Positions 17,878 to 25,455 of a stretch of 64,000 nt of DNA are shown here, in pieces. How positions within the stretch are numbered: the first letter of the stretch is position 1; every line of letters begins with the position of its first letter. The translations under genes were made by a program, and so were the position numbers. The notes under the pieces were generated by a model, which worked only from the letters and a program-made list of their open reading frames with translations, searched no databases and was not told the origin of the DNA. The DNA is from Avipropionibacterium sp050157065 (GTDB lineage: Bacteria > Actinomycetota > Actinomycetes > Propionibacteriales > Propionibacteriaceae), in the NCBI GenBank assembly GCA_050157065.1, contig CP189573.1, one strand, 5' to 3'.

Positions 17878-17936
17878 CCTAGAACCTAGGGCCTTTGCAA
17901 TGGCTTGCCAGGCCTGCCACTGCAGTAAGTACTGCA
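17878..17936. promoter_or_regulatory. Two palindromes in the DUF4838/regulator divergent promoter
   Basis: CCTAG-AAC-CTAGG (17878-17890) and TGCAGTA-AG-TACTGCA (17921-17936, perfect 7-bp arms) lie in the 193-bp gap between the DUF4838 start and the regulator start at 17957. The second ends 20 bp before the regulator ATG and 7 bp before its -10 box, the right place for autorepression. Confidence 0.6.
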
Positions 17937-17943
17937 ATGAGTG

Positions 17944-17949
17944 TAGCGT
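17944..17949 (+). promoter_or_regulatory. -10 box of a leaderless promoter
   Basis: TAGCGT lies 7 nt before the ATG at 17957, just downstream of the TGCAGTA palindrome. Confidence 0.5.
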
Positions 17950-17956
17950 TTCGGTC

Positions 17957-18427
17957 ATGGAGCCGACCGAGGACGAACTGGCGTACGTGGACAAGGTGGC
18001 GAACTTCTTCGTCGCGGAGGGGCTGCCGCTGATCCCGGGGCGGGTGATCGGCTGGCTGTTGATCAGTGACCCGCCGGAGCAGACGCCGGCCCAGCTGGCC
18101 GCCGCGCTGCGGGTGAGCCGCAGCTCGATCAGCTCGGCCCTCAAGCTGCTGACCCCGAGTGGGTTGGTGGAGGGCACCCGGCGACCGGGGGACCGTCACG
18201 AGTACCTGCGGATCGCGCCCGACGGGTGGAGTCGGATGTTGGAGCGGCGGTATGCGTACACCACCGCCTTCCGCGAGATCACCGAGCAGGGGTTGGAGCT
18301 GCTCGGCGATGCCGAGGCGGAGCGTCGGGAACGGCTGGAGCACGTCGTCGACCTGTACCGGTTCCTGGAACTGGAACTGCCGGCGCTGCTGGAGCGCTGG
18401 CGTACCCAACGAACCGAAGGGCACTGA
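17957..18427 (+). CDS. GbsR/MarR-family transcriptional regulator
   Basis: 156 residues. N-terminal helices of the GbsR type (VDKVANFFVAEGLPLIPGRV) precede a winged helix with TPAQLAAALRVSRSSISSALKLL as helix-turn-helix and RRPGDRHEYLRI as wing. The ATG at 17957 is chosen because a -10 box lies 7 nt upstream; the longer open frame from 17900 would overlap the operator. Two bp separate it from the alpha/beta hydrolase downstream, so the two form an operon. Confidence 0.88.
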   Translation: MEPTEDELAYVDKVANFFVAEGLPLIPGRVIGWLLISDPPEQTPAQLAAALRVSRSSISSALKLLTPSGLVEGTRRPGDRHEYLRIAPDGWSRMLERRYAYTTAFREITEQGLELLGDAEAERRERLEHVVDLYRFLELELPALLERWRTQRTEGH

Positions 18428-18429
18428 TC

Positions 18430-19290
18430 ATGGTCGAGGAGTTCGGCGTGACGCACGAGTGGATCGACCAGCCGGAGGGTCGGCTGCGGGTCACGAAGGC
18501 CGGTGACCACGGGAGTCCGGTGGTGCTGCTGAGCGGTGCAGGGATGGACAATGCGCATCTCAGCTGGGCGCGGCTGCTCCCCGAGTTGGCCCGGGACCAT
18601 CGGGTGTACGCGCTCGACTGGCCGAAGCAGGGACGCAGCCGGCCCTGGCGGGGGATCGCCGACCACCCAGTGATGTTGCGTTGCGTGCTCGCGGTGCTCG
18701 ACCACTACGACCTCGCGCAGGCCGATCTGGTCGGGATGTCCCAAGGTGGCGCGCTCGCGCTGTCGACGACGATCGAGAGCCCGGAACGGGTTCGTCGTCT
18801 GGTGGCGATGGCGCCCGGCGGGATCATCGCGTTTCCGCCGGTGGTGCACCAGCTGCTGTGGCTGACCGCCAAGGTGCCCTTCCTCAACAGCACGATGTGG
18901 ACACGGTTGTTCCGAGGGCGGTCAGCGACGGCATGGTTCCTGCGGAAGTTCCTGTTCGGCGGCCCGGTCGACGACTTCGACGACGTCGTGGACGAGGTGA
19001 TGGCCGAGATCGAGCGTAGCGGCGGTGTCACGTCCTCGGATTGGCAGAACACCTCCATCGGCTTCGCCTCGATGACCGTCGACCTCCGGCCGCAGTTGCC
19101 GACGATTTCGTGCCCGACGCTGTTCATCCAGGGCGACAAGGATGTCGGGATCGCCCCGAAGTACACCCGGGCCGCGGCAGCGAAGGTGCCCGGGGCGAGG
19201 CTCGAGATGATCGAGGGCGCCGGCCACTGGGTGCAGCGGCAGGAGCCCGAACGGGTGAACGAGCTCGTCCGGGACTTCCTCGCCGGCTGA
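18430..19290 (+). CDS. Alpha/beta-fold hydrolase
   Basis: 286 residues. Canonical fold: VVLLSGAGMDNAHLSW oxyanion region, nucleophile elbow GMSQGG with the catalytic Ser, a helical cap, Asp in FIQGDKDVGIAP and the terminal His in EGAGHWVQRQ. Intracellular, no signal peptide. Substrate unknown; esterase, haloalkane-type or lactone hydrolysis are all possible. It is co-transcribed with the GbsR/MarR regulator 2 bp upstream, which probably senses its substrate or a related compound. Confidence 0.88.
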   Translation: MVEEFGVTHEWIDQPEGRLRVTKAGDHGSPVVLLSGAGMDNAHLSWARLLPELARDHRVYALDWPKQGRSRPWRGIADHPVMLRCVLAVLDHYDLAQADLVGMSQGGALALSTTIESPERVRRLVAMAPGGIIAFPPVVHQLLWLTAKVPFLNSTMWTRLFRGRSATAWFLRKFLFGGPVDDFDDVVDEVMAEIERSGGVTSSDWQNTSIGFASMTVDLRPQLPTISCPTLFIQGDKDVGIAPKYTRAAAAKVPGARLEMIEGAGHWVQRQEPERVNELVRDFLAG

Positions 19291-19313
19291 GGTCAGGTCG
19301 GCGGCCGGCGGGG

Positions 19314-19961
19314 TCAGTTCCCGAGGGTGTCCAGCGCCCAGTTGAAGCGCAGTCGGAGGGCGCGTTCGGTGCTGGCCAGGGCAGCGCCGACGGCAAGCGT
19401 GACGTTGAGCCAGGCGGGCAGCTGGACCGGTGAGGTGAAACGTCCCACCTGGGCGGCCACCGGTGGGACCTGGGTCACCGTCTCGGCCAGCTGAAGGGCG
19501 AGCAGGGCGATGCCGATCACCAGCATCAGGACCGACGTGATCCCGATGCCACGGCTCAGGGCCGGGTGATTGCGCTGGAGCCTGGCGCGCCGCCCCTCCG
19601 CGGACCGGGGGTCGGGGGTCAGTTGCACGGTGGACCCATCGTCGCCGACGTGGTGGCAACGCTTGAGCCCGAACTGACTCATGGTGACCTCGATGACGCC
19701 CGACTCGACCCGGAAACGTGCCGGCAGCTTGGACTCCGCTGCCAGCCGCCCGTCTCGGTACAGGTGGGCCTTGACGTCGCCGCTGCCCTGGTTGCCCCAG
19801 TGGCGTACGTCGACGCTGTAGGTCGACGTCCCAGGGGCGGCGGGCGGCAGGTGGAGCAGGGCGCGTCCGAATTGTTGCCACCAACGGAACGGCTTCAAGG
19901 GTCGGCCGTCGCCGGGCGCCACTCGCTTGCCCGCCCGTTGTCGTCCGCGTTGCTGAAGCAT
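19314..19961 (-). CDS. Hypothetical membrane protein with two C-terminal helices
   Basis: 215 residues. A basic N terminus and a beta-rich region (about 45-115, including YSVDVRHWGNQGSGDVKAHL and a SKLPARFRVESGVIEVTMSQFG strand pair) precede two hydrophobic helices (about 138-160 and 180-200). No family recognised. It is divergent from a TetR gene with a long palindrome between them, so it is probably that regulator's target. Confidence 0.65.
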   Translation of the reverse strand: MLQQRGRQRAGKRVAPGDGRPLKPFRWWQQFGRALLHLPPAAPGTSTYSVDVRHWGNQGSGDVKAHLYRDGRLAAESKLPARFRVESGVIEVTMSQFGLKRCHHVGDDGSTVQLTPDPRSAEGRRARLQRNHPALSRGIGITSVLMLVIGIALLALQLAETVTQVPPVAAQVGRFTSPVQLPAWLNVTLAVGAALASTERALRLRFNWALDTLGN

Positions 19962-19970
19962 GGCAGCAGA

Positions 19971-20000
19971 CTAACACGCTGTACTAGTACGCCGTGTTAG
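19971..20000. promoter_or_regulatory. Palindromic operator between membrane protein and TetR gene
   Basis: Outer arms CTAACACG (19971-19978) and CGTGTTAG (19993-20000) enclose the inner palindrome GTACTAGTAC (19981-19990); 26 of 30 positions are symmetric. A degenerate third half-site (TGTTAG) follows at 20010-20015. It begins 9 bp upstream of the divergent start at 19961 and ends 25 bp upstream of the TetR start, typical for TetR autorepression. Confidence 0.75.
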
Positions 20001-20013
20001 TACGGTGTATTGT

Positions 20014-20019
20014 TAGGGT
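20014..20019 (+). promoter_or_regulatory. -10 box of a leaderless promoter
   Basis: TAGGGT lies 6 nt before the TetR ATG at 20026, immediately downstream of the operator palindrome. Confidence 0.5.
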
Positions 20020-20025
20020 TCACAG

Positions 20026-20640
20026 ATGACGAAGGCAGGCGGCATCGGGGAACCGACCACGCGCGACAAGATCCTGGCCGCGGCCGCGGCGATGCTCGGC
20101 GAAGACGTGGGGGCCCGACTCAGTGTGCGGGCCGTTGCGGCCCGCGCCGGGGTGAGCACCGGCTCGTTGCGGCACCACTTCCCGACGCAACGGGTGTTGC
20201 AGGAGGCCGTGCTGACCGGGATCTATGACCACGCGTTCCCCGACGACCGGATCCACGACCGGACGATCCCGCCGCGGGAGCGACTCGTCGACTGCCTGCG
20301 GCAGGTGCTCGCGCCGGCGGGTGTGGGTCAGGAGGCACGGGCAGCGATGGCCAAGCTCCACGAGGCGTTCATCGCGACCGAGCCGACGGCCGACAAGCAG
20401 GCAGCCTTCCACGCCCTGACCGTGCAGGGACGCCGCCGCGTCCAGTACTGGCTCACGGTCCTGGTCGACGAGGGCGCCCTTGCCCCGGGCGACAACGTCC
20501 GACGGGAACAGTTCCTCAACACCGTGCTCAGCGGCTTGTCCTTGGCGCGGGCGCTGCCGACCGACGATTCGATCCTGACCACCGAGGCCGCCATGGTGCA
20601 GATCGCGGTCGACTGCGTCTTCGACACGAACATCGGGTGA
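20026..20640 (+). CDS. TetR-family transcriptional regulator
   Basis: 204 residues. The N-terminal HTH is clear: TTRDKILAAAAAMLGED, then LSVRAVAARAGVSTGSLRHHFPTQ, with the C-terminal ligand/dimer domain all helical. Leaderless-type start. Divergent from the membrane protein at 19314, with the 30-bp palindrome between the two. Its stop is directly adjacent to the stop of the convergent prepilin peptidase gene (no gap). Confidence 0.92.
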   Translation: MTKAGGIGEPTTRDKILAAAAAMLGEDVGARLSVRAVAARAGVSTGSLRHHFPTQRVLQEAVLTGIYDHAFPDDRIHDRTIPPRERLVDCLRQVLAPAGVGQEARAAMAKLHEAFIATEPTADKQAAFHALTVQGRRRVQYWLTVLVDEGALAPGDNVRREQFLNTVLSGLSLARALPTDDSILTTEAAMVQIAVDCVFDTNIG

Positions 20641-21219
20641 TCAGATCCAGGGGGCGACGGCAGGCGCCAGCAGGGTGCCCAGCACCAGTGCCGGCCCGTA
20701 CGGGAACGGGTCGCGACGCCTGCGAATGAGTCTGCTGATCGCCCACAGCGCTCCGAGCAGGGTGCCGAGCAGGGCCGCGGTGATGATGGTCCAGGCCGAC
20801 ACCGAACCGGCAGCGGCCCCCAGCACCGGGGCCAGCCGGACGTCACCGAAGCCGAGTTGGCCGCGGGACAACCACCACGCGAGTGCGAAGAAGGCGCCGA
20901 ACGCCGCCGCCCCGATGGCGGCGGTGAGCAGGCGTTCCCACCCACCCGATGACAGCGCCGGCAGCACCAGGCAGCCGACCGCGGTCAGGGCCCACAGCAG
21001 CCGGGTCGGCCCGAGCGGCAGCCAGGTCGTGGCAGCGTCGATCCAGCCGAGCAGCACCCCGACGGTCACCAGCCCGAACCAGGCCGGCCAGGCCTCCACC
21101 GGGGCGAAGCGGATCACGAGCACACCGGCCACGATGATCGAGGCCACGACCGCGACCACGAACCCGGGGGTGGCCAGGGCGCGGTAGTCCGGCGGCTCGT
21201 CCGCGTCGTCGGTCGTCAC
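20641..21219 (-). CDS. A24-family prepilin peptidase (TadV/CpaA-like)
   Basis: 192 residues, polytopic. Both aspartyl-protease motifs are intact: GWIDAATTWLP (first Asp at about 60) and GFGDVRL (second Asp), followed by the FPYGPALVLG segment typical of type 4 prepilin peptidases. The Cys-rich methyltransferase domain is absent, as in TadV/CpaA and actinobacterial forms. It would cleave class III signal peptides of pseudopilins at the membrane. No pilus genes are near. GTG start. Confidence 0.88.
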   Translation of the reverse strand: MTTDDADEPPDYRALATPGFVVAVVASIIVAGVLVIRFAPVEAWPAWFGLVTVGVLLGWIDAATTWLPLGPTRLLWALTAVGCLVLPALSSGGWERLLTAAIGAAAFGAFFALAWWLSRGQLGFGDVRLAPVLGAAAGSVSAWTIITAALLGTLLGALWAISRLIRRRRDPFPYGPALVLGTLLAPAVAPWI

Positions 21220-21241
21220 GAGCAGCGATCGTACGGGCTGG

Positions 21242-21847
21242 TCAGGCGGCCCGGGGCAGCGAGACGACCGCCGCGGGGTGAGGCTGCGGCGTCGGGGTCG
21301 GCTGTCCCTCGGCCCACACCACCGCGGCGCGTGCGGCCAACGCCGTACGGCCCGAACAGGTCGTCACCCGGCCCGACAGCAGGGCGGCGAGACCGGCCGT
21401 GCCGATCCCCGTGACGGTGGCCAAGGTGGTCACCGGGTGGCCCTGGGCGACCAGACCGGTCAACGCCTGTCGGGTCGTCGTCGCACTGCGCCACTTGGCG
21501 AGGTCGTCGCGTAGCGAGTCGGCATCGTGCGACAGCAGCCGTTCGGCCACCATCGGGCTGATCCGCGGCAGCGGCCGCCGACCGGTGGGCCGGTCACGCC
21601 GCGGCCGGCCGAGCAGCAGGTTCGTGCACGTCGCCGGGGGCAGGCCGAGCAGGGTGGCCAGGTGTGGCACCGGCACGCAGGTCGCGTTCAACAGGTGACG
21701 TAGATGCGCCCGGAACGGAGCGGCGTCGACCCAGTGCGTGGAGAGACCGGAGTCGGCGACGCCGTTGACGGGTTGAACTGGGCTGACGGGCGGCACAGGG
21801 GTGACGGGCGGCACAGGGCTGACGGGTGGCGCAGGGGTGACGGACAT
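21242..21847 (-). CDS. Hypothetical protein with Pro/Val repeats and an HTH-like core
   Basis: 201 residues. The N-terminal 30 residues are a six-residue Pro/Val repeat (PPVSPV, PPVTPV). The core has helix-turn-helix-like segments (VPHLATLLGLPPATCTNLLL; then HPVTTLATVTGIGTAGLAAL), suggesting two DNA-binding-like modules, but I do not recognise a named family. ATG 21847 starts the repeat; upstream in-frame codons are not protein-like. No obvious partner: the prepilin peptidase lies 22 bp downstream on the same strand. Confidence 0.55.
   Translation of the reverse strand: MSVTPAPPVSPVPPVTPVPPVSPVQPVNGVADSGLSTHWVDAAPFRAHLRHLLNATCVPVPHLATLLGLPPATCTNLLLGRPRRDRPTGRRPLPRISPMVAERLLSHDADSLRDDLAKWRSATTTRQALTGLVAQGHPVTTLATVTGIGTAGLAALLSGRVTTCSGRTALAARAAVVWAEGQPTPTPQPHPAAVVSLPRAA
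21784..21845. repeat. 18-bp tandem repeat, about 3.5 copies
   Basis: Units start at 21784, 21802, 21820 and (partial) 21838, with consensus STGACGGGYGGCRCAGGG. They encode the six-residue Pro/Val repeat at the start of the 21242-21847 protein, so copy-number variation would keep the frame. Confidence 0.85.
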
Positions 21848-21942
21848 GGAGCACTCCGGGGTCGACGTGGTCGGACACCAAGGACAGGCCCGTCGGGACG
21901 GCCCCACATGAGTGATCGGGACGGTTTTTTCGACCGGGAATG

Positions 21943-21980
21943 CACGAGGGCCCCCGACCGGGTGGTCGGAGGCCCTCGTG
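21943..21980. terminator. GC-rich hairpin downstream of the sunset-domain gene
   Basis: Long stem with arms CACGAGGGCC and GGCCCTCGTG, extended inward by CCGACC/GGTCGG around a GGGT loop. It begins 14 bp after the stop of the minus-strand gene at 21995. No U-tract on that strand. Confidence 0.8.
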
Positions 21981-21994
21981 GTCAGGCGTCGTGC

Positions 21995-22957
21995 TCAGCG
22001 CTGGGCGCGAACGAAACCGTTCTGCTCGGCGGCCTCGGCACTGTTGAACCACACGTCGGAGATGGTCCGCTCATAGGCGGGGGAATCCGGGGTGTGGTAC
22101 TTCATGGAGCGCTCATTGCCCTTGACGTCGAAGCCGGTCGGCGGCTTGGAGCCGACGTAGGAACCCGCCCCGTAGGAACGACGCTCGAACGGTGCCACGG
22201 TCTCGCCGGCGTCGCCACTGAGGCCCGCCGACTCCGGCTTCGCGGTGCTCGCGGTGCTGTCCGTGCCGGATGCGCCCGCGTCGGCCGCAGTGGTCGGCTC
22301 GGAGGTGGCCTCGCCCGTGGTGCCGGGCCCGCTGGCGGTCGGGGCCGCAGCGGGGCTCGCGGTCCTGGTCGCCGGGTCGGAGGCGGCAGCCCACGGTGAG
22401 GTGTCGGCCCGCTTCGGGGTGTTGGACCCGCCGTAGGTGCTGGGGGCCGGGGCCTCCCACTCAGCGTCGCGGTTGTCGAGCAGCTTCCGCAGTGCGACGA
22501 CGGCAATGCCGGCGACCGCGGCACCGATGGCGATGCCACCGAGGATCCGCGGCAGCTTCCGCTTGGGCTTCGGCACCTCGAGCTCACCGCGCAGGGCGGC
22601 TGCGGTGGCGCGGCCACGCTTGCTGGCCTCCTGGGCCGCCGGGTGGCCGGCAGCCTCGGCGAGCACGTCGTTGAGGCGGGGCAGCAGCTTGCCCTGCACC
22701 GACTCACGGGCGCTCTCGACGGCCGGGGTCACACGCTCCCAGGCGTCGTCCAGGACGGGGGTGATCCGCTCCAGCGCGTCATGTGCGGCTGACGCGCCGG
22801 ACTTGCGGGCTTGTTCGGCCAGCGGACCGACGCGGTCCACGAACTGCTGGCGGTAGGGGTCGACTCGCTGGGCGAGTCCTTCGGCGGCGGGCCAGTACTG
22901 AACGGCCAGGCGGCCTGCGGCCGTGTCGACGGCGGCTTCCTTCTTCTTGCGCTTCAC
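21995..22957 (-). CDS. Membrane-anchored protein with C-terminal sunset-type domain
   Basis: 320 residues. A lysine-rich start (MKRKKKEAA) and a helical, apolipoprotein-like N-terminal half (about 15-120) are followed by one membrane helix (about 135-158), then an Ala/Ser/Thr/Pro-rich linker of about 100 residues. The C-terminal motif SMKYHTPDSPAYERTISDVW, followed by FNSAEAAEQNGF, matches the 'sunset' domain found at the end of actinobacterial envelope or ribosomal-type proteins. The function is unknown. GTG 22957 has GGAGG 4 nt upstream. It is divergent from the cyclophilin gene. Confidence 0.75.
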   Translation of the reverse strand: MKRKKKEAAVDTAAGRLAVQYWPAAEGLAQRVDPYRQQFVDRVGPLAEQARKSGASAAHDALERITPVLDDAWERVTPAVESARESVQGKLLPRLNDVLAEAAGHPAAQEASKRGRATAAALRGELEVPKPKRKLPRILGGIAIGAAVAGIAVVALRKLLDNRDAEWEAPAPSTYGGSNTPKRADTSPWAAASDPATRTASPAAAPTASGPGTTGEATSEPTTAADAGASGTDSTASTAKPESAGLSGDAGETVAPFERRSYGAGSYVGSKPPTGFDVKGNERSMKYHTPDSPAYERTISDVWFNSAEAAEQNGFVRAQR

Positions 22958-23073
22958 GATTCCTCCGAATCTCAGGGCAAATGGCTCTCCAACGCATGGA
23001 GTAGTGCCACGGTACCGACCAGCGCAATCCACCGCAGGAACGGGTGGCAAGATGTCGGGGACTGGATGGAAGA

Positions 23074-23104
23074 ACGAGCCTGCAGGGAGACGAGCCTGCA
23101 GGGA
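23074..23104 (+). repeat. Tandem 15-bp direct repeat in the cyclophilin 5' region
   Basis: ACGAGCCTGCAGGGA occurs at 23074-23088 and again at 23090-23104, 36 bp before the GTG at 23141. Each copy contains the CCTGCAGG palindrome. It could be a regulator site or a recent duplication in the untranslated leader. Confidence 0.8.
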
Positions 23105-23140
23105 ACAACCACGACACGTCCGACGACGAAAGGCCGAACC

Positions 23141-23671
23141 GTGCCCAAGACCGCGATCCTGCACACCAATCACGGCGACATCACCGTGAACCTGCTCGAG
23201 AACCACGCCCCGAAGACCGTCGCCAACTTCGCCGGCCTCGCCACCGGTGAGAAGGAGTGGACCGATCCGGAGACCGGCGAGAAGAAGAACGACCGATTCT
23301 ACGACGGGCTGGGCTTCCACCGCATCATCAGCGGTTTCATGATCCAGGGTGGCTGCCCGCTGGGGACCGGCACCGGCGGCCCCGGCTACAAGTTCGACGA
23401 CGAGATCCACCCGGAGCTGCAGTTCAACAAGCCGTACCTGCTGGCGATGGCCAATGCCGGACGTGACCCGATGACCGGCGGCGGCACGAACGGGTCGCAG
23501 TTCTTCATCACCGTCGGCCAGACCCCGCACCTCAACGGCAAGCACACCATCTTCGGTGAGGTGGCCGACCAGGCCAGCCGTGACGTGGTCGACAAGATCG
23601 CCGGCACGCCGACCGGCCCGGGCGACCGTCCGAACGATCCCGTGGTGATCAACTCGGTCGACGTAGACTGA
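23141..23671 (+). CDS. Peptidyl-prolyl cis-trans isomerase (cyclophilin)
   Basis: 176 residues, cytoplasmic single-domain cyclophilin. Conserved active-site segments FHRIISGFMIQGGCP, NGSQFFITVG, and the PHLNGKHTIFGEV loop are present. GTG 23141 has AAAGG upstream. It accelerates proline isomerisation in folding proteins. It precedes the rhomboid-like gene on the same strand, with a hairpin in the 88-bp gap. Confidence 0.95.
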   Translation: MPKTAILHTNHGDITVNLLENHAPKTVANFAGLATGEKEWTDPETGEKKNDRFYDGLGFHRIISGFMIQGGCPLGTGTGGPGYKFDDEIHPELQFNKPYLLAMANAGRDPMTGGGTNGSQFFITVGQTPHLNGKHTIFGEVADQASRDVVDKIAGTPTGPGDRPNDPVVINSVDVD

Positions 23672-23696
23672 GCCCCCGAAGCACGAACCGGGTTGC

Positions 23697-23720
23697 CCGG
23701 CCCGGCCCAGTCCGGGCCGG
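23697..23720 (+). terminator. Hairpin after the cyclophilin gene
   Basis: Perfect 9-bp arms CCGGCCCGG and CCGGGCCGG around a 6-nt loop, 25 bp after the stop codon. No U-tract. Confidence 0.6.
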
Positions 23721-23759
23721 CGACCACGGTCGGCCACCGGCGACACGAGAGCGGGAGTC

Positions 23760-24722
23760 ATGAGCGGTCCCCATCCCGGACCGGAGTTCGAGGGTCCGTC
23801 CTCGGGTGACGAGTTCGATCGACAACTGCGTGATTTCGCCGGTCCGGCGGCGCCCGAGCCGGAGTTCCTGCCGTGCTACCGCCATGCCGACCGGAACACC
23901 GGGATCACCTGTCAGCGGTGTCACCGACCGATCTGCATGGCCTGCATGACCGAGGCGACGGTCGGCTTCCAGTGCCCGGACTGTTCCGGCACCGCCGCCA
24001 AGGAACAGCCCAAGCGGCCTCGCCAGCTGGGGCGGCCCGCCACCGCGGGGGGCTCGCGTCGAGGTGGGTCCGGCGGCCCCGGGCTGCTGCAGCGGATGCA
24101 GGTCCGAGCCACCCCGGTCACCTGGTCCATCGCCGGGATCAGCGCCGTGGTGATGTTGGCCAACTTCCTCACCGGCGGTCGGGTGACCGGTCTGCTGGCC
24201 CTGTCCTCCCTGGCGGTCGAGTACGGCCAGGTGTGGCGACTGCTCACCTTCGCGGTCACCACGGTCGGACTGTTCGGCCTGGCACTCAACGCCTTGGTGC
24301 TGGTCCTGGTCGGACGCACCCTGGAGCCGTTGCTCGGCGGCTGGCGGTTCGCCGCCATCTTCCTCACCTCGACCCTGGTCGGTGGGGTGCTGTTCGTGGC
24401 CGTGACCAGTGGCCCGGCCGGGGTCACCGGGATGCAGGCCGGCGTGCTCGGCCTGATCGCGGCCAACGCAGCGATCAAGCTCCGGGCCGGCGCCGACATC
24501 CGCGGTGACCTGATCCTGCTCGGGATCATGGTCGTGTTCGCCTTCGTGGTCGGCTTCGGGTCGACCTACTGGCTGACCCAGCTCGGCGGCGTCATCGGCG
24601 GTGGTGCCGCCGGTCTGATCGTCGCCTTCGTACCGTCTCGGCAGCGACGGCAACTCGCCGCGATCGGCGGGGTGTGGTTGCTGTGCGCGATCGTGCTCGC
24701 GGCGTCCGTGGCGCAGCGCTGA
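23760..24722 (+). CDS. Rhomboid-family membrane protein lacking both catalytic residues
   Basis: 320 residues. The N terminus has a cytoplasmic zinc-finger-like module (CYRHADRNTGITCQRCHRP, then CMACMTEATVGFQCPDC, about 39-77) followed by six hydrophobic helices in rhomboid arrangement. In active rhomboids helix 4 has GxSG and helix 6 a His; here the corresponding segments read GMQAGVLGL (Gln226 where Ser is expected) and WLTQLGGVIGG (Gln274 where His is expected). The Ser-His dyad is therefore missing and proteolysis is unlikely; an iRhom/Derlin-like binding role is possible. ATG 23760 has GGGAG 4 nt upstream. Confidence 0.85.
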   Translation: MSGPHPGPEFEGPSSGDEFDRQLRDFAGPAAPEPEFLPCYRHADRNTGITCQRCHRPICMACMTEATVGFQCPDCSGTAAKEQPKRPRQLGRPATAGGSRRGGSGGPGLLQRMQVRATPVTWSIAGISAVVMLANFLTGGRVTGLLALSSLAVEYGQVWRLLTFAVTTVGLFGLALNALVLVLVGRTLEPLLGGWRFAAIFLTSTLVGGVLFVAVTSGPAGVTGMQAGVLGLIAANAAIKLRAGADIRGDLILLGIMVVFAFVVGFGSTYWLTQLGGVIGGGAAGLIVAFVPSRQRRQLAAIGGVWLLCAIVLAASVAQR

Positions 24723-24759
24723 CGGGAATGTCCGGCGGTGCACGGATGTTGCACCGGGC

Positions 24760-25455
24760 GTGGACATCGACATCTGGTCAGACATTGCGTGCCCGTGGTG
24801 CTACATCGGGAAGCGTCGCTTCGAGAAGGCCCTGGCAGGGTTCGAGCATGCCGGGGAGGTCAACGTCACCTGGCACAGCTACCAGCTCGATCCGAGCCTG
24901 CCGGAGCACTACGACGGCACCGAGGTCGACTACCTGAGCTCACGCAAGGGGATGCCGGCGGAGCAGGTCCGGCAGATGTTCGCCCACGTCACCGAGCAGG
25001 CCGCCGGGGAGGGACTCACGTACGACTTCGACTCGCTGCAGGTCGCCAACAGTCTGCGTGCCCACCAGCTGATCCACCTCGCAGCCGCCCACGGCGTCGC
25101 CGACGCGGTGACCGAGGCGTTGATGTCGGGACACTTCGAGCGCGGCGCCGACATCGGTGACGTCGACACGCTGACGCGGATCGGTGTCGAGGCCGGCCTG
25201 GCCGCCGCCGACGTCACCACCGCGCTGGCCGAGGGCACCTACCTGGCGGCGGTCGAGGCCGACGTCGCCGCGGCGCAGGAGATCGGCGTCCAGGGGGTGC
25301 CGTTCTTCGTGATCGGCCGGTACGGGGTGTCGGGGGCGCAGCCGGTCGAGGTGTTCGGCAAGGCACTGACCATGGCCTGGGACGAGTCGCGTCCGGTCAA
25401 CCTGGTCGGGGTCGACGACGCCGACGCCTGTGGCCCGGACGGCTGCGCGGTCTGA
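24760..25455 (+). CDS. DsbA-family oxidoreductase, FrnE type
   Basis: 231 residues, cytoplasmic thioredoxin-fold protein with a helical insertion. The CPWC active site is at residues 11-14 (SDIACPWCYIGKRRFE), and cis-Pro is in GVQGVPFFVIG. A C-terminal GPDGCAV adds a further Cys. FrnE-like proteins are disulfide oxidoreductases/isomerases linked to stress and polyketide genes. GTG start at 24760; an upstream Shine-Dalgarno is weak. The stop abuts the convergent small membrane gene at 25456. Confidence 0.9.
   Translation: MDIDIWSDIACPWCYIGKRRFEKALAGFEHAGEVNVTWHSYQLDPSLPEHYDGTEVDYLSSRKGMPAEQVRQMFAHVTEQAAGEGLTYDFDSLQVANSLRAHQLIHLAAAHGVADAVTEALMSGHFERGADIGDVDTLTRIGVEAGLAAADVTTALAEGTYLAAVEADVAAAQEIGVQGVPFFVIGRYGVSGAQPVEVFGKALTMAWDESRPVNLVGVDDADACGPDGCAV

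Noticed and set aside
17900..17956. Cys-rich N-terminal extension of the GbsR/MarR regulator
   Set aside because: These codons cover the operator palindrome and the -10 box; the protein starts at 17957.
21925..21930. T-run as terminator on the plus strand
   Set aside because: No stable plus-strand hairpin precedes it; probably promoter-region sequence of the minus-strand gene at 21847.
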